The translations under genes were made by a program, and so were the position numbers. Positions 7,170-15,767 of a stretch of DNA of 64,000 nucleotides are shown here, in pieces (position 1 is the first letter of the stretch; the number at the start of each line of letters is the position of its first letter). This stretch comes from BOG-908 sp964242595 (GTDB taxonomy: Bacteria > Pseudomonadota > Alphaproteobacteria > Acetobacterales > Acetobacteraceae). Location of the stretch: positions 1 through 64,000 of the forward strand of contig CAXTBC010000001.1 of NCBI GenBank assembly GCA_964242595.1, given 5' to 3'. Under the pieces are notes generated by a model, which had not been told where the DNA came from, did not search any database, and saw only the letters and a program-made list of their open reading frames with translations.

Positions 7170-8648
7170 ATGGATGGCGAGGGCGGCTGCCATGGCGGGC
7201 GGGAGCGCTTGCTCGAAGCCGCCCGCGCCGCTGGCAAGACGGACGCGATGGAGCGCCTGGCTGCCGACTACCCGCGCGGCCCGCACGACCAGCCGCAATC
7301 GATGTGCCCGGCTTTCGGCTCGCTGCGCGTCGGGCTGCGCATGCGCCGTGTGGCAACCATCCTGTCCGGCTCTGCGTGTTGCGTGTACGGCCTGACCTTC
7401 ACCTCGCATTTCTACGGCGCGCGCCGCAGCGTGGGCTACGTGCCGTTCAACTCGGAATCACTGGTGCGCGGGCAGTTGTTCGAGGACATCCGTGCCGCCG
7501 TGCACGAGACCGCCAAGCCGGACGCCTACGACGCCGTCGTGGTGATCAACCTCTGCGTGCCGACCGCGTCCGGCGTGCCGCTGGACCTGTTGCCCAAGCA
7601 GATCGACGGCGTGCGCATCATCGGGATCGACGTGCCCGGCTTCGGCGTGCCGACCCATGCCGAGGCCAAGGACGTGCTGACCGGCGCCATGCTGCGATAC
7701 GCCCGCGGCGAGGCGGAGAGCGGCCCGGTGGCAAGGCCGCGCGTGGTGTCCGACCTGCCGACGGTGGCGCTGCTTGGCGAGTTCTTCCCCGCCGACCCGC
7801 CGAGCGCAGGCGCGCTGCTGGCCCCGATGGGCATGGCGCTGGCACCGACGCTGCCCTGCCGCGAGTGGCGCGACCTGTACGCGGCACTCGACTGCACCGT
7901 GGCCGGGGCCGCCCACCCGTTCTACACCGCCTCGGTGCGCGAGTTCCGCGCCGCCGGGCGGCCGGTGGTGGGCTCGGCGCCGGTGGGCGCCGAGGGCACC
8001 GAGGCCTGGCTGGACGCGGTGGGGACGGCCGCCGGCGTCAACCCGTCGCGCATCGCCGCGACCAAGGATGCCTGCCTGCCGGCCATCCGCGCCGCTTTGG
8101 CCGCCCACCCGATCCGCGCCCGCATCACCCTGTCCGGCTACGAAGGCTCGGAACTGCTGGTGGCACGCCTGCTGATGGAGGCGGGCGCGGACATCCCCTA
8201 CGTGGGCACCGCCTGCCCGCGTACCGAGTGGAGCGAGGCGGACCGCCAGTGGCTGGCAGCCCGCGGCACCCACGTGCAGTACCGCGCCTCGCTGGAGCAG
8301 GACCTGGCCGCCATGGAGGACGTGCGTCCGGACCTGGCCATCGGCACCACGCCGCTGGTGCAGCGCGCCAAGCAGCTCGGCATCCCGGCGCTGTACTTCA
8401 CCAACATGGTTTCCGCCCGGCCGCTGTTCGGGGCGCCGGGTGCGGCGGCGCTCGCCGCCATCGTGGCCGCGCAGACCGGCGGTGCCGCGCGCTTCTCCCG
8501 CATGGTCTCGTTCTTCGAGGGCGTCGGCACGGGCGACGCATCCGGCTACGGCTGGCAAGGCAAGCCGGTGGAGCCGCCCGGCGCGCGGGAACGCACCAGG
8601 CGCGCCCGTCTGGCCCGCGCCAAGGCGCTCGAAGCGGTGGGGACGTAG
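7170..8648 (+). CDS. bchY: Chlorophyllide a reductase subunit BchY
   Basis: One of the two NifDK-like catalytic subunits of chlorophyllide a reductase. The N-terminal part has QSMCPAFGSLRVGLRMRR, with a cluster-ligand cysteine, and SGSACCVYGLTFTSHFYGAR, a BchY hallmark. I start at ATG 7170, giving 492 residues; GGGAG lies 10 bases upstream. The reading frame is also open back into the preceding repeat to 7038, but that extension looks non-native. bchZ follows after three bases. Confidence 0.95.
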   Translation: MDGEGGCHGGRERLLEAARAAGKTDAMERLAADYPRGPHDQPQSMCPAFGSLRVGLRMRRVATILSGSACCVYGLTFTSHFYGARRSVGYVPFNSESLVRGQLFEDIRAAVHETAKPDAYDAVVVINLCVPTASGVPLDLLPKQIDGVRIIGIDVPGFGVPTHAEAKDVLTGAMLRYARGEAESGPVARPRVVSDLPTVALLGEFFPADPPSAGALLAPMGMALAPTLPCREWRDLYAALDCTVAGAAHPFYTASVREFRAAGRPVVGSAPVGAEGTEAWLDAVGTAAGVNPSRIAATKDACLPAIRAALAAHPIRARITLSGYEGSELLVARLLMEAGADIPYVGTACPRTEWSEADRQWLAARGTHVQYRASLEQDLAAMEDVRPDLAIGTTPLVQRAKQLGIPALYFTNMVSARPLFGAPGAAALAAIVAAQTGGAARFSRMVSFFEGVGTGDASGYGWQGKPVEPPGARERTRRARLARAKALEAVGT

Positions 8649-8651
8649 CGC

Positions 8652-10097
8652 ATGCTGGTGCTCGATCACGACCGCGCCGGCGGCTACTGGGGCGCCGTGT
8701 ATGCGTTCTGCGCCGTGCGCGGCTTGCGGGTGATCGTGGACGGCCCAGTGGGTTGCGAGAACCTGCCAGTGACCGCCGTGCTGCACTACACCGACGGGCT
8801 GCCGCCGCACGAACTGCCCGTGACCGTTACCGGGTTGTCCGAGGACAACCTCTCGATGGACGGCACCGAGGGTGCGATGCGCCGGGCCGCGGCGACCGGC
8901 GACCAGGACCTGCCGGCCGTGGTCGTCACCGGCAGCATCGCCGAGATGATCGGCGGCGGTGTGACACCCGAGGGCAGCAACCTGCTGCGCTTCATCCCGC
9001 GCACCATCGACGAGGACCAGTGGCAGGCCGCCGACCGCGCGATCTATTGGCTGTGGACCGAGTTCGGCGCCAAGAAGGCGAAGATCAAGCCGCGGCCGGC
9101 GCGCGCCGAAGGCACGAAGCCCCGCGTCAACATCATCGGGCCGATCTACGGGACCTTCAACATGCCGTCCGACCTGGCCGAGATACGCCGGCTCGTGGAA
9201 GGCATCGGCTGCGAGATCAACCTGGTGTTCCCGCTGGGTGCACACGTGGAGGACGCAGCGCGGCTGCCCGACGCCGACGTGAACATCTGCCTGTATCGCG
9301 AGTTCGGTCGCAAGCTCTGCGAGGCGCTTGACCGGCCCTATCTGCAGGCCCCGATCGGCATCTTCGCCACCACCAACTTCCTGCGCACGCTGGGCGAGCT
9401 CACCGACCTCGACCCCGAGCCGTTCATCGAGAGCGAGAAGCACACCACCATCAAGCCGATTTGGGATCTGTGGCGCAGCGTCACGCAGGATTTCTTCGCC
9501 ACCGCGTCGTTCGCCATCGTCGCCACCGACACCTACGCGCGCGGCGTTCGGCAATTCCTCGAGGACGAGATGGGCGTGCCGTGCACCTTCGCCGTCTCGC
9601 GCACCGCCGGCACCAAGCCGGACAACGCGGCCGTGCGGCGTGCGCTGAAGGAGAAGCCGCCTCTGGTGCTCTACGGTTCCTTCAACGAGCGCATGTACGC
9701 CGCCGAGCAGGGTGCGCGCTGCATGTTCGTCCCGGCGTCCTTTCCGGGCGCCGTCATCCGCCGCGCCACCGGCACGCCGTTCATGGGATATGCAGGCGCC
9801 ACCTGGATCATCCAGGAATATTGCAACGCGCTGTTCGACGCGCTGTTCCACATCCTGCCGCTGGCCACCGAGATGGACCGCGTGGACCCGACGCCCGCAC
9901 GCGCTACGGCGGCGGTGCTGTGGGACGACGACGCGCTGGCCATGCTCGATGCCGAGCTGGAGCGCAGGCCGTTCATCACGCGCATCTCCGCGGCCAAGCA
10001 CCTGCGCGACCGTGTGGAGCAGGACGCGCGCGCGGCGCAGGAGGGCCGGATTTCGGCCCGCCGCGCGGCCACATCGCTCGAACTGGCGCCCGCATGA
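8652..10097 (+). CDS. bchZ: Chlorophyllide a reductase subunit BchZ
   Basis: Second NifDK-like subunit of chlorophyllide a reductase. The start LVLDHDRAGGYWGAVYAF and the segment DGPVGCENLPVTAVLHYTD are characteristic, the latter carrying a cluster-ligand cysteine. Length is 481 residues, normal. The stop overlaps the start of a small ORF (ATGA, 10094-10097) that occupies the pufQ position. Confidence 0.96.
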   Translation: MLVLDHDRAGGYWGAVYAFCAVRGLRVIVDGPVGCENLPVTAVLHYTDGLPPHELPVTVTGLSEDNLSMDGTEGAMRRAAATGDQDLPAVVVTGSIAEMIGGGVTPEGSNLLRFIPRTIDEDQWQAADRAIYWLWTEFGAKKAKIKPRPARAEGTKPRVNIIGPIYGTFNMPSDLAEIRRLVEGIGCEINLVFPLGAHVEDAARLPDADVNICLYREFGRKLCEALDRPYLQAPIGIFATTNFLRTLGELTDLDPEPFIESEKHTTIKPIWDLWRSVTQDFFATASFAIVATDTYARGVRQFLEDEMGVPCTFAVSRTAGTKPDNAAVRRALKEKPPLVLYGSFNERMYAAEQGARCMFVPASFPGAVIRRATGTPFMGYAGATWIIQEYCNALFDALFHILPLATEMDRVDPTPARATAAVLWDDDALAMLDAELERRPFITRISAAKHLRDRVEQDARAAQEGRISARRAATSLELAPA

Positions 10098-10249
10098 GCG
10101 CGCCGTCGGGCCATCAGTTCGGAGGCTGGGCGCTACCGCCCGACTTCCTTCAGCACCGGCCGGCACCGCCGGACGGACACCAGCCCGGCCGGCGTTCGGT
10201 TCAGGGTTCCCGGCCGCGCGGGACCAGCGCGGCGATCGACGGAGGGTAG
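10094..10249 (+). CDS. Small ORF (51 aa) in the pufQ position, function unknown
   Basis: An ATG overlapping the bchZ stop opens a 51-residue frame that ends three bases before pufB. The product is rich in Pro, Gly, Arg and His, begins MSAPSGHQFGGWALPPDFL, and has no hydrophobic segment, so it is not a recognisable PufQ, which is short with a membrane helix. The coupling and exact fit between bchZ and pufB favour a real gene or translated leader; composition alone would allow chance. I do not assign a function. Confidence 0.45.
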   Translation: MSAPSGHQFGGWALPPDFLQHRPAPPDGHQPGRRSVQGSRPRGTSAAIDGG

Positions 10250-10252
10250 AAC

Positions 10253-10486
10253 ATGTCGGACGTCACAAGACGGCCCGTTGCGGCTTCGGGGCTGACGGAA
10301 ATCGAAGCCAAAGAGTTCCACAGCATTTTCATGACGAGCTTTATCGGTTTCGTCGTGGTTGCCATCGTGGCGCACATCCTGGTCTGGCTGTGGCGGCCGT
10401 GGCTGCCGGGCGTGAACGGCTACCAGACTTCGATGCTGGACGGGGCACAGCACGCCTTGTTCGTTTTGAAATCGATGGTTGGTTAG
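10253..10486 (+). CDS. pufB: LH1 light-harvesting beta polypeptide PufB
   Basis: Core antenna beta subunit with one transmembrane helix (about residues 29-47). EAKEFHSIF and AHILVWLWRPWLPG are the beta-chain signature; H41 is the expected bacteriochlorophyll ligand and H23 the second conserved histidine. GGAGG lies seven bases before the ATG. At 77 residues it is slightly longer than many LH1 beta chains because of a C-terminal tail after RPW. Confidence 0.97.
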   Translation: MSDVTRRPVAASGLTEIEAKEFHSIFMTSFIGFVVVAIVAHILVWLWRPWLPGVNGYQTSMLDGAQHALFVLKSMVG

Positions 10487-10495
10487 GAGCTCGGC

Positions 10496-10681
10496 ATGTT
10501 CCGCATCTGGCTGCTGTTCGATCCGCGCCGCGTGCTCGTGGCGCTGTCGATCTTCCTGTTCGTTCTGGCCCTGCTGATCCATTTCATCCTGCTCAGCACG
10601 GACCGGTTCAACTGGCTTGAAGGACCCCACCACGGCATGGTTGCCCAGCAACTGGCGCCGTTGCCGTCCGGCACGAAGTAG
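10496..10681 (+). CDS. pufA: LH1 light-harvesting alpha polypeptide PufA
   Basis: Core antenna alpha subunit of 61 residues. FRIWLLFDPRRVLVALSIFL starts the membrane helix, LLIHFILLSTDRFNWLEG carries the bacteriochlorophyll-ligand histidine (H29), and a short periplasmic tail follows. It sits nine bases after pufB. A predicted hairpin lies between it and pufL. No LH2 (puc) antenna genes are in the window. Confidence 0.97.
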   Translation: MFRIWLLFDPRRVLVALSIFLFVLALLIHFILLSTDRFNWLEGPHHGMVAQQLAPLPSGTK

Positions 10682-10689
10682 GCTGCTTG

Positions 10690-10724
10690 CGGCGGCGGGT
10701 GGCCTGCCGGGCCGCTTGCCGCCG
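10690..10724 (+). promoter_or_regulatory. Predicted pufA-pufL intergenic hairpin
   Basis: CGGCGGC (10690-10696) pairs with GCCGCCG (10718-10724), with a GC-rich loop containing a further short GGC/GCC stem. Stem-loops here protect the pufBA part of the puf mRNA in Rhodobacter; the same role is inferred. Confidence 0.5.
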
Positions 10725-10758
10725 AAACGCTCGGTAGCGGGCAGGGGAGTATCTGGCT

Positions 10759-11583
10759 ATGGCGATGCTGAGTTTCGAGGGGAAATACCGTGTCCGTGGA
10801 GGCACCCTGCTCGGCGGCGACCTGTTCGATTTCTGGGCCGGGCCGTTCTACGTCGGCTTCTTCGGTGTCACCACCATATTCTTTTCCCTATTGGGCACGG
10901 TGCTGATCCTTTACGGTGCAGCACTCGGCGGCACTTTCAACGTCTGGCGTATCAACATCCCGCCGCCGGACCTCATTTACGGCCTCGGTATCGCGCCGAT
11001 CAAGGAAGGCGGGCTGTGGCAGGCGGTGACGGTCTGCGCCATCGGCGCGTTCTGCTCCTGGGCGCTGCGGCAGGTGGAGATCTCGCGCAAGCTGGGCATG
11101 GGCTACCACGTACCCTTCGCCTTCAGCGTGGCCATTTTCGCCTATGTGTCCCTGGAGGTAATCCGTCCGGTGCTGATGGGCGCATGGGGCTACGCGTTCC
11201 CCTACGGCATCCTCAGCCACCTCGATTGGGTGTCCAACACCGGCTACCAGTACCTGCATTTCCATTACAACCCGGCGCACATGCTGGCGGTCTCGTTCTT
11301 CTTCACCACCACGCTTGCCCTTTCGTTGCATGGCTCGCTCGTCCTCTCGGCGGCCAATCCTGGAAAGGGCGAGTCGATCAAGACGGCGGAGCACGAGAAC
11401 ACCTTCTTCCGCGACGTCATCGGCTACTCGATCGGCACGCTGGGCATTCACCGGCTTGGGTTGTTTCTTGCTCTGTCTGCAGGCTTCTGGAGTGCCGTGT
11501 GCATCATCATCAGCGGGCCGTTCTGGACGGGCGGCTGGCCGGCGTGGTGGGGCTGGTGGCTGAACCTGCCAATCTGGAAATGA
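10759..11583 (+). CDS. pufL: Photosynthetic reaction centre L subunit PufL
   Basis: Five-helix membrane subunit binding the special-pair bacteriochlorophylls, accessory pigments and QA-side iron ligands. MLSFEGKYRVRGGTLLGGDL is the L-chain start. SHLDWVSNTGYQYLHFHYNPAHM contains the accessory and special-pair ligand histidines, and ENTFFRDVIGYSIGTLGIHRLG the iron/quinone region. Length is 274 residues. GGGGAG lies 11 bases upstream. Unusually, the next gene pufM is 144 bases away with a repeat in between. Confidence 0.98.
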   Translation: MAMLSFEGKYRVRGGTLLGGDLFDFWAGPFYVGFFGVTTIFFSLLGTVLILYGAALGGTFNVWRINIPPPDLIYGLGIAPIKEGGLWQAVTVCAIGAFCSWALRQVEISRKLGMGYHVPFAFSVAIFAYVSLEVIRPVLMGAWGYAFPYGILSHLDWVSNTGYQYLHFHYNPAHMLAVSFFFTTTLALSLHGSLVLSAANPGKGESIKTAEHENTFFRDVIGYSIGTLGIHRLGLFLALSAGFWSAVCIIISGPFWTGGWPAWWGWWLNLPIWK

Positions 11584-11696
11584 AAGAAAGCCTTTTCTAA
11601 AGGGATCTTTCTCCGTGCTGTCGCGGATCTCTCCGCACCACGCGACAGGAGCAAGGGTCTTTTGGTTCTTTTCTTCAGAAAAGAACGGCTTGCTTG
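11584..11696. repeat. Family-1 repeat, copy 3, between pufL and pufM
   Basis: The left arm is decayed (AAAGAAAGCCTTTTCTAAAG). The right arm 11650-11696 is intact with TTCTTTTCTTCAGAAAAGAA. It begins at the pufL stop codon and ends 31 bases before the pufM ATG. Confidence 0.85.
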
Positions 11697-11727
11697 AGCA
11701 ATAATAAAAGCCCTGGGGACATTCGTC

Positions 11728-12708
11728 ATGGCCGTCTATCAGAACATCTTCACCAGGCTACAGGTGCGCGGCCCAATCTACGCCGGCACGCCGATGCGGA
11801 CGCAAACCGCCTTCAACCGGGGCACGGCGCCCACCTTCAACCACCTGTTCGGGCGGCTAGGCGACGCGCAGGTCGGTCCGATCTACCTCGGTGTCAGTGG
11901 CATTGCGGCGCTGATCTGCGGCTTCATCGCCTTCGAGATCATCGGACTGAACATGTGGGCGTCGGTGAACTGGGATCCGGTGCAGTTCGTCCGGCAACTT
12001 CCCTGGCTGGCGCTGGAACCGCCGGCGCCCGCCTACGGCCTGCGCATCCCGCCTTTGGCCGAAGGCGGCTGGTGGCTGATGGCCGGCTTCTTCCTCACAG
12101 CCTCTATCCTGCTGTGGTGGACACGCATCTACCTCCGCGCTCGGGCCCTGGGGCTTGGCTCGCACACCGCCTGGGCGTTCGCCGCCGCCATCTGGCTCTA
12201 CCTCGTGCTCGGCTTCATACGGCCGCTGTTGATGGGCTCCTGGGCAGAGGCGGTGCCGTTCGGAATCTTCCCGCATCTGGACTGGACCGCCGCGTTTTCG
12301 CTGCGTTACGGCAACCTGTTCTACAACCCGTTCCACATGCTCTCGATCGTCTTCCTCTACGGCTCCACGCTGCTGTTTGCCATGCATGGCGCTACTGTCC
12401 TGGCCACCAGCCGCTACGGCGCGGAGCGGGAACTGGAGCAGATCGTCGACCGCGGCACGGCCTTCGAGCGCGGCGGCCTGTTCTGGCGCTGGACCATGGG
12501 GTTTTGCGCCACGGCGGAGAGCATCCATCGCTGGGCCTGGTGGTTCGCCGTGCTCTGCCCGCTGACCGGCGGCATCGGCATCCTGCTGACCGGCACCGTG
12601 GTGGACAATTGGTACCTCTGGGGTCAGCACCACGGGCTGGTGCCTGAATACCCGGCCACCTGGGGCCCTGTCGTTGATCCCGCCACCCTGCCGGGAGCGC
12701 CGAAATGA
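11728..12708 (+). CDS. pufM: Photosynthetic reaction centre M subunit PufM
   Basis: Partner of PufL in the reaction-centre core. The start VYQNIFTRLQVRGPIYAG is typical. FGIFPHLDWTAAFSLRYGNL, YNPFHMLSIVFLYGS and FCATAESIHRWAWWFAVL carry the pigment- and iron-ligand histidines. At 326 residues it has a C-terminal tail beyond the last helix, as in reaction centres with a bound cytochrome. The stop overlaps the pufC start (ATGA, 12705-12708). Confidence 0.98.
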   Translation: MAVYQNIFTRLQVRGPIYAGTPMRTQTAFNRGTAPTFNHLFGRLGDAQVGPIYLGVSGIAALICGFIAFEIIGLNMWASVNWDPVQFVRQLPWLALEPPAPAYGLRIPPLAEGGWWLMAGFFLTASILLWWTRIYLRARALGLGSHTAWAFAAAIWLYLVLGFIRPLLMGSWAEAVPFGIFPHLDWTAAFSLRYGNLFYNPFHMLSIVFLYGSTLLFAMHGATVLATSRYGAERELEQIVDRGTAFERGGLFWRWTMGFCATAESIHRWAWWFAVLCPLTGGIGILLTGTVVDNWYLWGQHHGLVPEYPATWGPVVDPATLPGAPK

Positions 12709-13856
12709 CCGACAACATGACGAAAGGCCTGTGGTACGGCCTCGGCATCGTCGGTGCGGCTGCCGGCACCCTGCTGGGCATCGTCGTGCTGCGGGATTTC
12801 GAGCGGCCGCCCATCGTGGCGGTGCAGCGCGGCTTCCGCGGCACCGGCATGGACCAGATCTACAACCCGCGCACCCAGGCCATGCTGGCCGCGCTCGCCA
12901 AGGTGCCGCGCATCCTGCCGCCCGCCAGTCCGGACGGCATCAAGGCGGCCGTCGCCTACAAGAACGTGCAGGTGCTCAAGACGCTCAGCGTGGCGCAGTT
13001 CACCCGCCTGATGGTCAGCATCACGCAGTGGGTGGCGCCGAAACAGGGCTGCTCGTACTGCCACAACGTCGCCAACATGGCCTGGGACGGCCTGTACACC
13101 AAGGTGGTGGCCAGGCGCATGATCCAGATGACGCAGAACATCAACGGCAACTGGCAGAGCCACGTGCAGAACGTGGGGGTCACCTGCTACACCTGCCACG
13201 GCGGCAACCCGGTGCCGAAGAACATCTGGTTCAACGCGCCAGGGCCGGAGGCCGCCACCGGCGTTGCCGAAACGCAGACCGGCATGGCGCACCCGTCCCG
13301 CGTCGTCAACGACAGCTCGCTGCCTTACGACCCGTTCTCGCCCTACCTGGAAAAGGCGGCCGACATCCGCGTGCAGGGCACGACATCCCTGCCAACGGGC
13401 AACCGCTCTTCGATCAAGGAGACCGAGTGGACCTACGCGCTGATGATCCACTTCTCGCAGGCACTGGGCGTGAACTGCGCATACTGCCATAACACGCGCT
13501 CGTTCGGCGACTGGTCCACCAGCTCGCCGGCGCGGGTAACCGCCTGGTACGGCATACGCATGGTGCGCGACATCAACAACGCCTACCTGGATTCTCTCCA
13601 GGGCGTGTTCCCGGCCTACAGGAAGGGCGAGTTGGGCGACAGCCCGAAGGTCAACTGCACTACCTGCCACCAAGGTATCTACAAGCCGCTCTACGGCGTG
13701 AGCATGCTGAAGACGTTCCCTGAACTCGCGGCGCCCACGGCGCAGCTTACGGCGGCCGAGCCGCCCGCGGTACTGCCGCCCGTTACGGCCTCCTCGCCTG
13801 CCGATCCGCAAACGCCGGTGCCCTCGCAACCGCCTGGAGTCGTGGTGCCGCATTGA
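12705..13856 (+). CDS. pufC: Reaction-centre tetraheme cytochrome c subunit PufC
   Basis: Periplasmic cytochrome that re-reduces the photo-oxidised special pair. Four CxxCH sites are visible: CSYCH 116-120, CYTCH 161-165, CAYCH 258-262 and CTTCH 318-322. The N-terminus has one membrane segment (about residues 9-29) and no lipobox cysteine, so it is probably anchored by an uncleaved helix instead of a lipid. The last 50 residues are Pro/Ala-rich and low complexity. Its likely electron donor, a HiPIP, is encoded convergently just downstream. Confidence 0.96.
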   Translation: MTDNMTKGLWYGLGIVGAAAGTLLGIVVLRDFERPPIVAVQRGFRGTGMDQIYNPRTQAMLAALAKVPRILPPASPDGIKAAVAYKNVQVLKTLSVAQFTRLMVSITQWVAPKQGCSYCHNVANMAWDGLYTKVVARRMIQMTQNINGNWQSHVQNVGVTCYTCHGGNPVPKNIWFNAPGPEAATGVAETQTGMAHPSRVVNDSSLPYDPFSPYLEKAADIRVQGTTSLPTGNRSSIKETEWTYALMIHFSQALGVNCAYCHNTRSFGDWSTSSPARVTAWYGIRMVRDINNAYLDSLQGVFPAYRKGELGDSPKVNCTTCHQGIYKPLYGVSMLKTFPELAAPTAQLTAAEPPAVLPPVTASSPADPQTPVPSQPPGVVVPH

Positions 13857-13870
13857 GGGGGAGGGCGAGG

Positions 13871-13999
13871 AAGCATGGGGCTCTGCCCCAAACCCCGCTG
13901 GGGCCTCGAGGCCTCAGACCCCCATCTGTTTAGGGGTCCTGACAAACAGGTTCTAAGGACTTGTCCTTAGCGGGGTCCAGGGGCAGAGCCCCTGGCCTT
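13871..13999. repeat. Family-2 GC-rich dyad repeat, copy a
   Basis: Starts with CATGGGGCTCTGCCCC, continues through GGGGCCTCGAGGCC and the GACTTGTCCTTAGCGGGG block, and ends with GGGGCAGAGCCCC. It lies between the convergent pufC and HiPIP genes, where its dyads could also act as a terminator. Confidence 0.88.
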
Positions 14000-14035
14000 T
14001 CTCGTTGCGTCAGAAGGCGGCGTCTAGGCCTGCGG

Positions 14036-14305
14036 CTACGACCCTTTAGGCGCGTAGGCGACGCACCACCCCTCAGGGCTGATATTCCCCTGCACCACCT
14101 TGCAGGCGTTCGGCGCGACAAAGTTCGCACACCCGCTGCACTTCTGGCCGTCCTTGGGTGAGCCCTGGTACTGGACCACACTCTGCTCGACCTTGCTGTC
14201 TGCGTCCTGCGCGCGCGCCGTGGCGACGGCCAGGATACCGCCGGCCAGCGTGGTGAGCCCTATGCCAAGCAGGCGTCTACGAGACGTGCTGATGTCCTGA
14301 GTCAT
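14036..14305 (-). CDS. High-potential iron-sulfur protein (HiPIP)
   Basis: Small periplasmic 4Fe-4S electron carrier. Residues 1-33 form a twin-arginine signal (STSRRRLLGIGL, then TLAGGILAVATARAQ). The mature part has the four cluster cysteines in CSGCANF, ACKVVQG and GWCVAY. At 89 residues (about 56 mature) it belongs to the small HiPIPs, as in Rhodopila. GGGAGG precedes the ATG. Its place beside pufC makes it the likely donor to the tetraheme cytochrome, an inference from context. Confidence 0.93.
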   Translation of the reverse strand: MTQDISTSRRRLLGIGLTTLAGGILAVATARAQDADSKVEQSVVQYQGSPKDGQKCSGCANFVAPNACKVVQGNISPEGWCVAYAPKGS

Positions 14306-14369
14306 CGTTTCATCCTCCCTTTATTACGCCTGCCGGGAGGTGCCTTGCGCCGACCCAGACTGGTCAGCT

Positions 14370-15593
14370 CTAAGCGGCCCGTGCCAGGCTTAGTTGCGCC
14401 CATATGGTAGATAGGGCACCGACAAGTTTGTCCACGTCCGCATCGGTGTGCATCGGTGACGGCGTGATCCGCAGCCGCTCCGTGCCGCGCGGCACGGTGG
14501 GGTAGTTGATCGGCTGCACGTAGATGCCGTGCCGCTCCAGCAACGTGTCGCTGATCTGCTTGCAGAGCAGCGCGTCGTTGACCATCACGGGAACGATGTG
14601 GCTTGGGTTGGCCTGGTGCGGCACGCCCGCCGCGTCCAGCTTCGCGCGCAGCAGCGCTACCAGCCGGCGCTGTTCGAGGCGCTCGGTGTCGCTGGCCTTG
14701 AGGTAGCGTACGCTGGCCAGTGCGCCGGCAGCTACGGCCGGGGGCAGGGCGGTTGTGAAGATGAAACCGCTGGCGAAGCTGCGGACGTAGTCGACCAGGT
14801 CGGTCGAGCCGGTGATGTAGCCGCCGATCACGCCGTAGCCCTTGGCCAGCGTGCCCTCGATGACGTCGATCCGGTCCATCAGCCCTTCGCGCTCGGCGAT
14901 GCCGCCGCCGCGCGGGCCGTAAAGCCCTACGGCATGCACCTCGTCCAGGTAGGTGAGCGCGTTGTGGCGCTCGGCCACGTCGCAGATCTCGGCAATCGGC
15001 GCGATGTCGCCGTCCATCGAGTAGATGCTTTCGAACATTACGAGCTTGGGCAGCGCAGGGTCGAGCGCGGCCAGGCGGCGGTCCAGGTCGGACGGGTCGT
15101 TATGCGCGAACACCTCGATGCGGGCTCGGCTGTGACGCGCGCCCTCGATCATGCTGGCGTGGTTCTTGGCGTCCGACAGCACCACGCACCCTTGCAGGCG
15201 TGCTGCCAGCGTGCCGATGGCCGCCCAGTTGGACATGTAGCCGGAGTTGAACAGCAGGGCGGCATCCTTGTGGTGCAGGTCAGCCAGTTCCTCCTCCAGC
15301 AACACATGGTAGTGGTTGGTGCCGGCGATGTTGCGGGTGCCGCCGGCGCCGGCGCCGCACACGTCCAGCGCCTCGTGCATCGCACCCTTCACCTCAGGGT
15401 GCTGGCCCATGCCGAGGTAGTCGTTGGAGCACCACACGGTCACCTCGTCACGCCCGTCATCGGCCGCGCCGGAGCGGCGGTGCATCACGCGCGGGAAGCT
15501 GCCCGGCTGGCGTTGCAGATTGGCGAAAACGCGGTAATTGCCCTGGTGGCGCAGCGCATCGAGTTCGCGCTTGAAGAAGTCTGCGTAGTTCAT
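14370..15593 (-). CDS. hemA: 5-aminolevulinate synthase HemA
   Basis: PLP enzyme condensing glycine and succinyl-CoA to ALA, the first step of tetrapyrrole synthesis in Alphaproteobacteria. The PLP-binding lysine is K251 in EGTLAKGYGVIGGYI; WCSNDYLGMGQHP and TYLDEVHAVGLYG are family motifs. Length is 407 residues. GAGGA lies seven bases before the ATG at 15593. A family-1 repeat sits between it and puhE, but the strand is the same, so it may belong to the puh operon tail. Confidence 0.96.
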   Translation of the reverse strand: MNYADFFKRELDALRHQGNYRVFANLQRQPGSFPRVMHRRSGAADDGRDEVTVWCSNDYLGMGQHPEVKGAMHEALDVCGAGAGGTRNIAGTNHYHVLLEEELADLHHKDAALLFNSGYMSNWAAIGTLAARLQGCVVLSDAKNHASMIEGARHSRARIEVFAHNDPSDLDRRLAALDPALPKLVMFESIYSMDGDIAPIAEICDVAERHNALTYLDEVHAVGLYGPRGGGIAEREGLMDRIDVIEGTLAKGYGVIGGYITGSTDLVDYVRSFASGFIFTTALPPAVAAGALASVRYLKASDTERLEQRRLVALLRAKLDAAGVPHQANPSHIVPVMVNDALLCKQISDTLLERHGIYVQPINYPTVPRGTERLRITPSPMHTDADVDKLVGALSTIWAQLSLARAA

Positions 15594-15628
15594 CGACCGA
15601 TCCTCGTATTCGTCATTCTTGGCAGACG

Positions 15629-15763
15629 AAGGCAAGCAGTTCTTTTTTGAAGAAAAGAACCAAAAAACTTTTGCTAACTTGGCGCGCGATTCCGGAAAGG
15701 ATCGCGTCAGCACGGACAAAAGCTTTTTGCTTCTTTTTCTCGAAAAAGAAGGCCTTGCTTCCC
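15629..15763. repeat. Family-1 hairpin-arm repeat, copy 4 (puhE-hemA)
   Basis: Left arm with TTCTTTTTTGAAGAAAAGAA (15641-15660), right arm with CTTCTTTTTCTCGAAAAAG (15730-15748). It fills the 174-base gap between puhE and hemA almost completely. Confidence 0.9.
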
Positions 15764-15767
15764 TTCT

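Noticed and set aside
7458..10166. 902-residue open frame on the minus strand opposite bchY and bchZ
   Set aside because: Shadow of two well-identified plus-strand genes, with His/Gly/Arg-rich composition and no domain pattern.
15629..15763. Family-1 arms as intrinsic terminators
   Set aside because: Stems are A/T-rich, not GC-rich, and the element occurs inside reading frames and operons that must be transcribed through.
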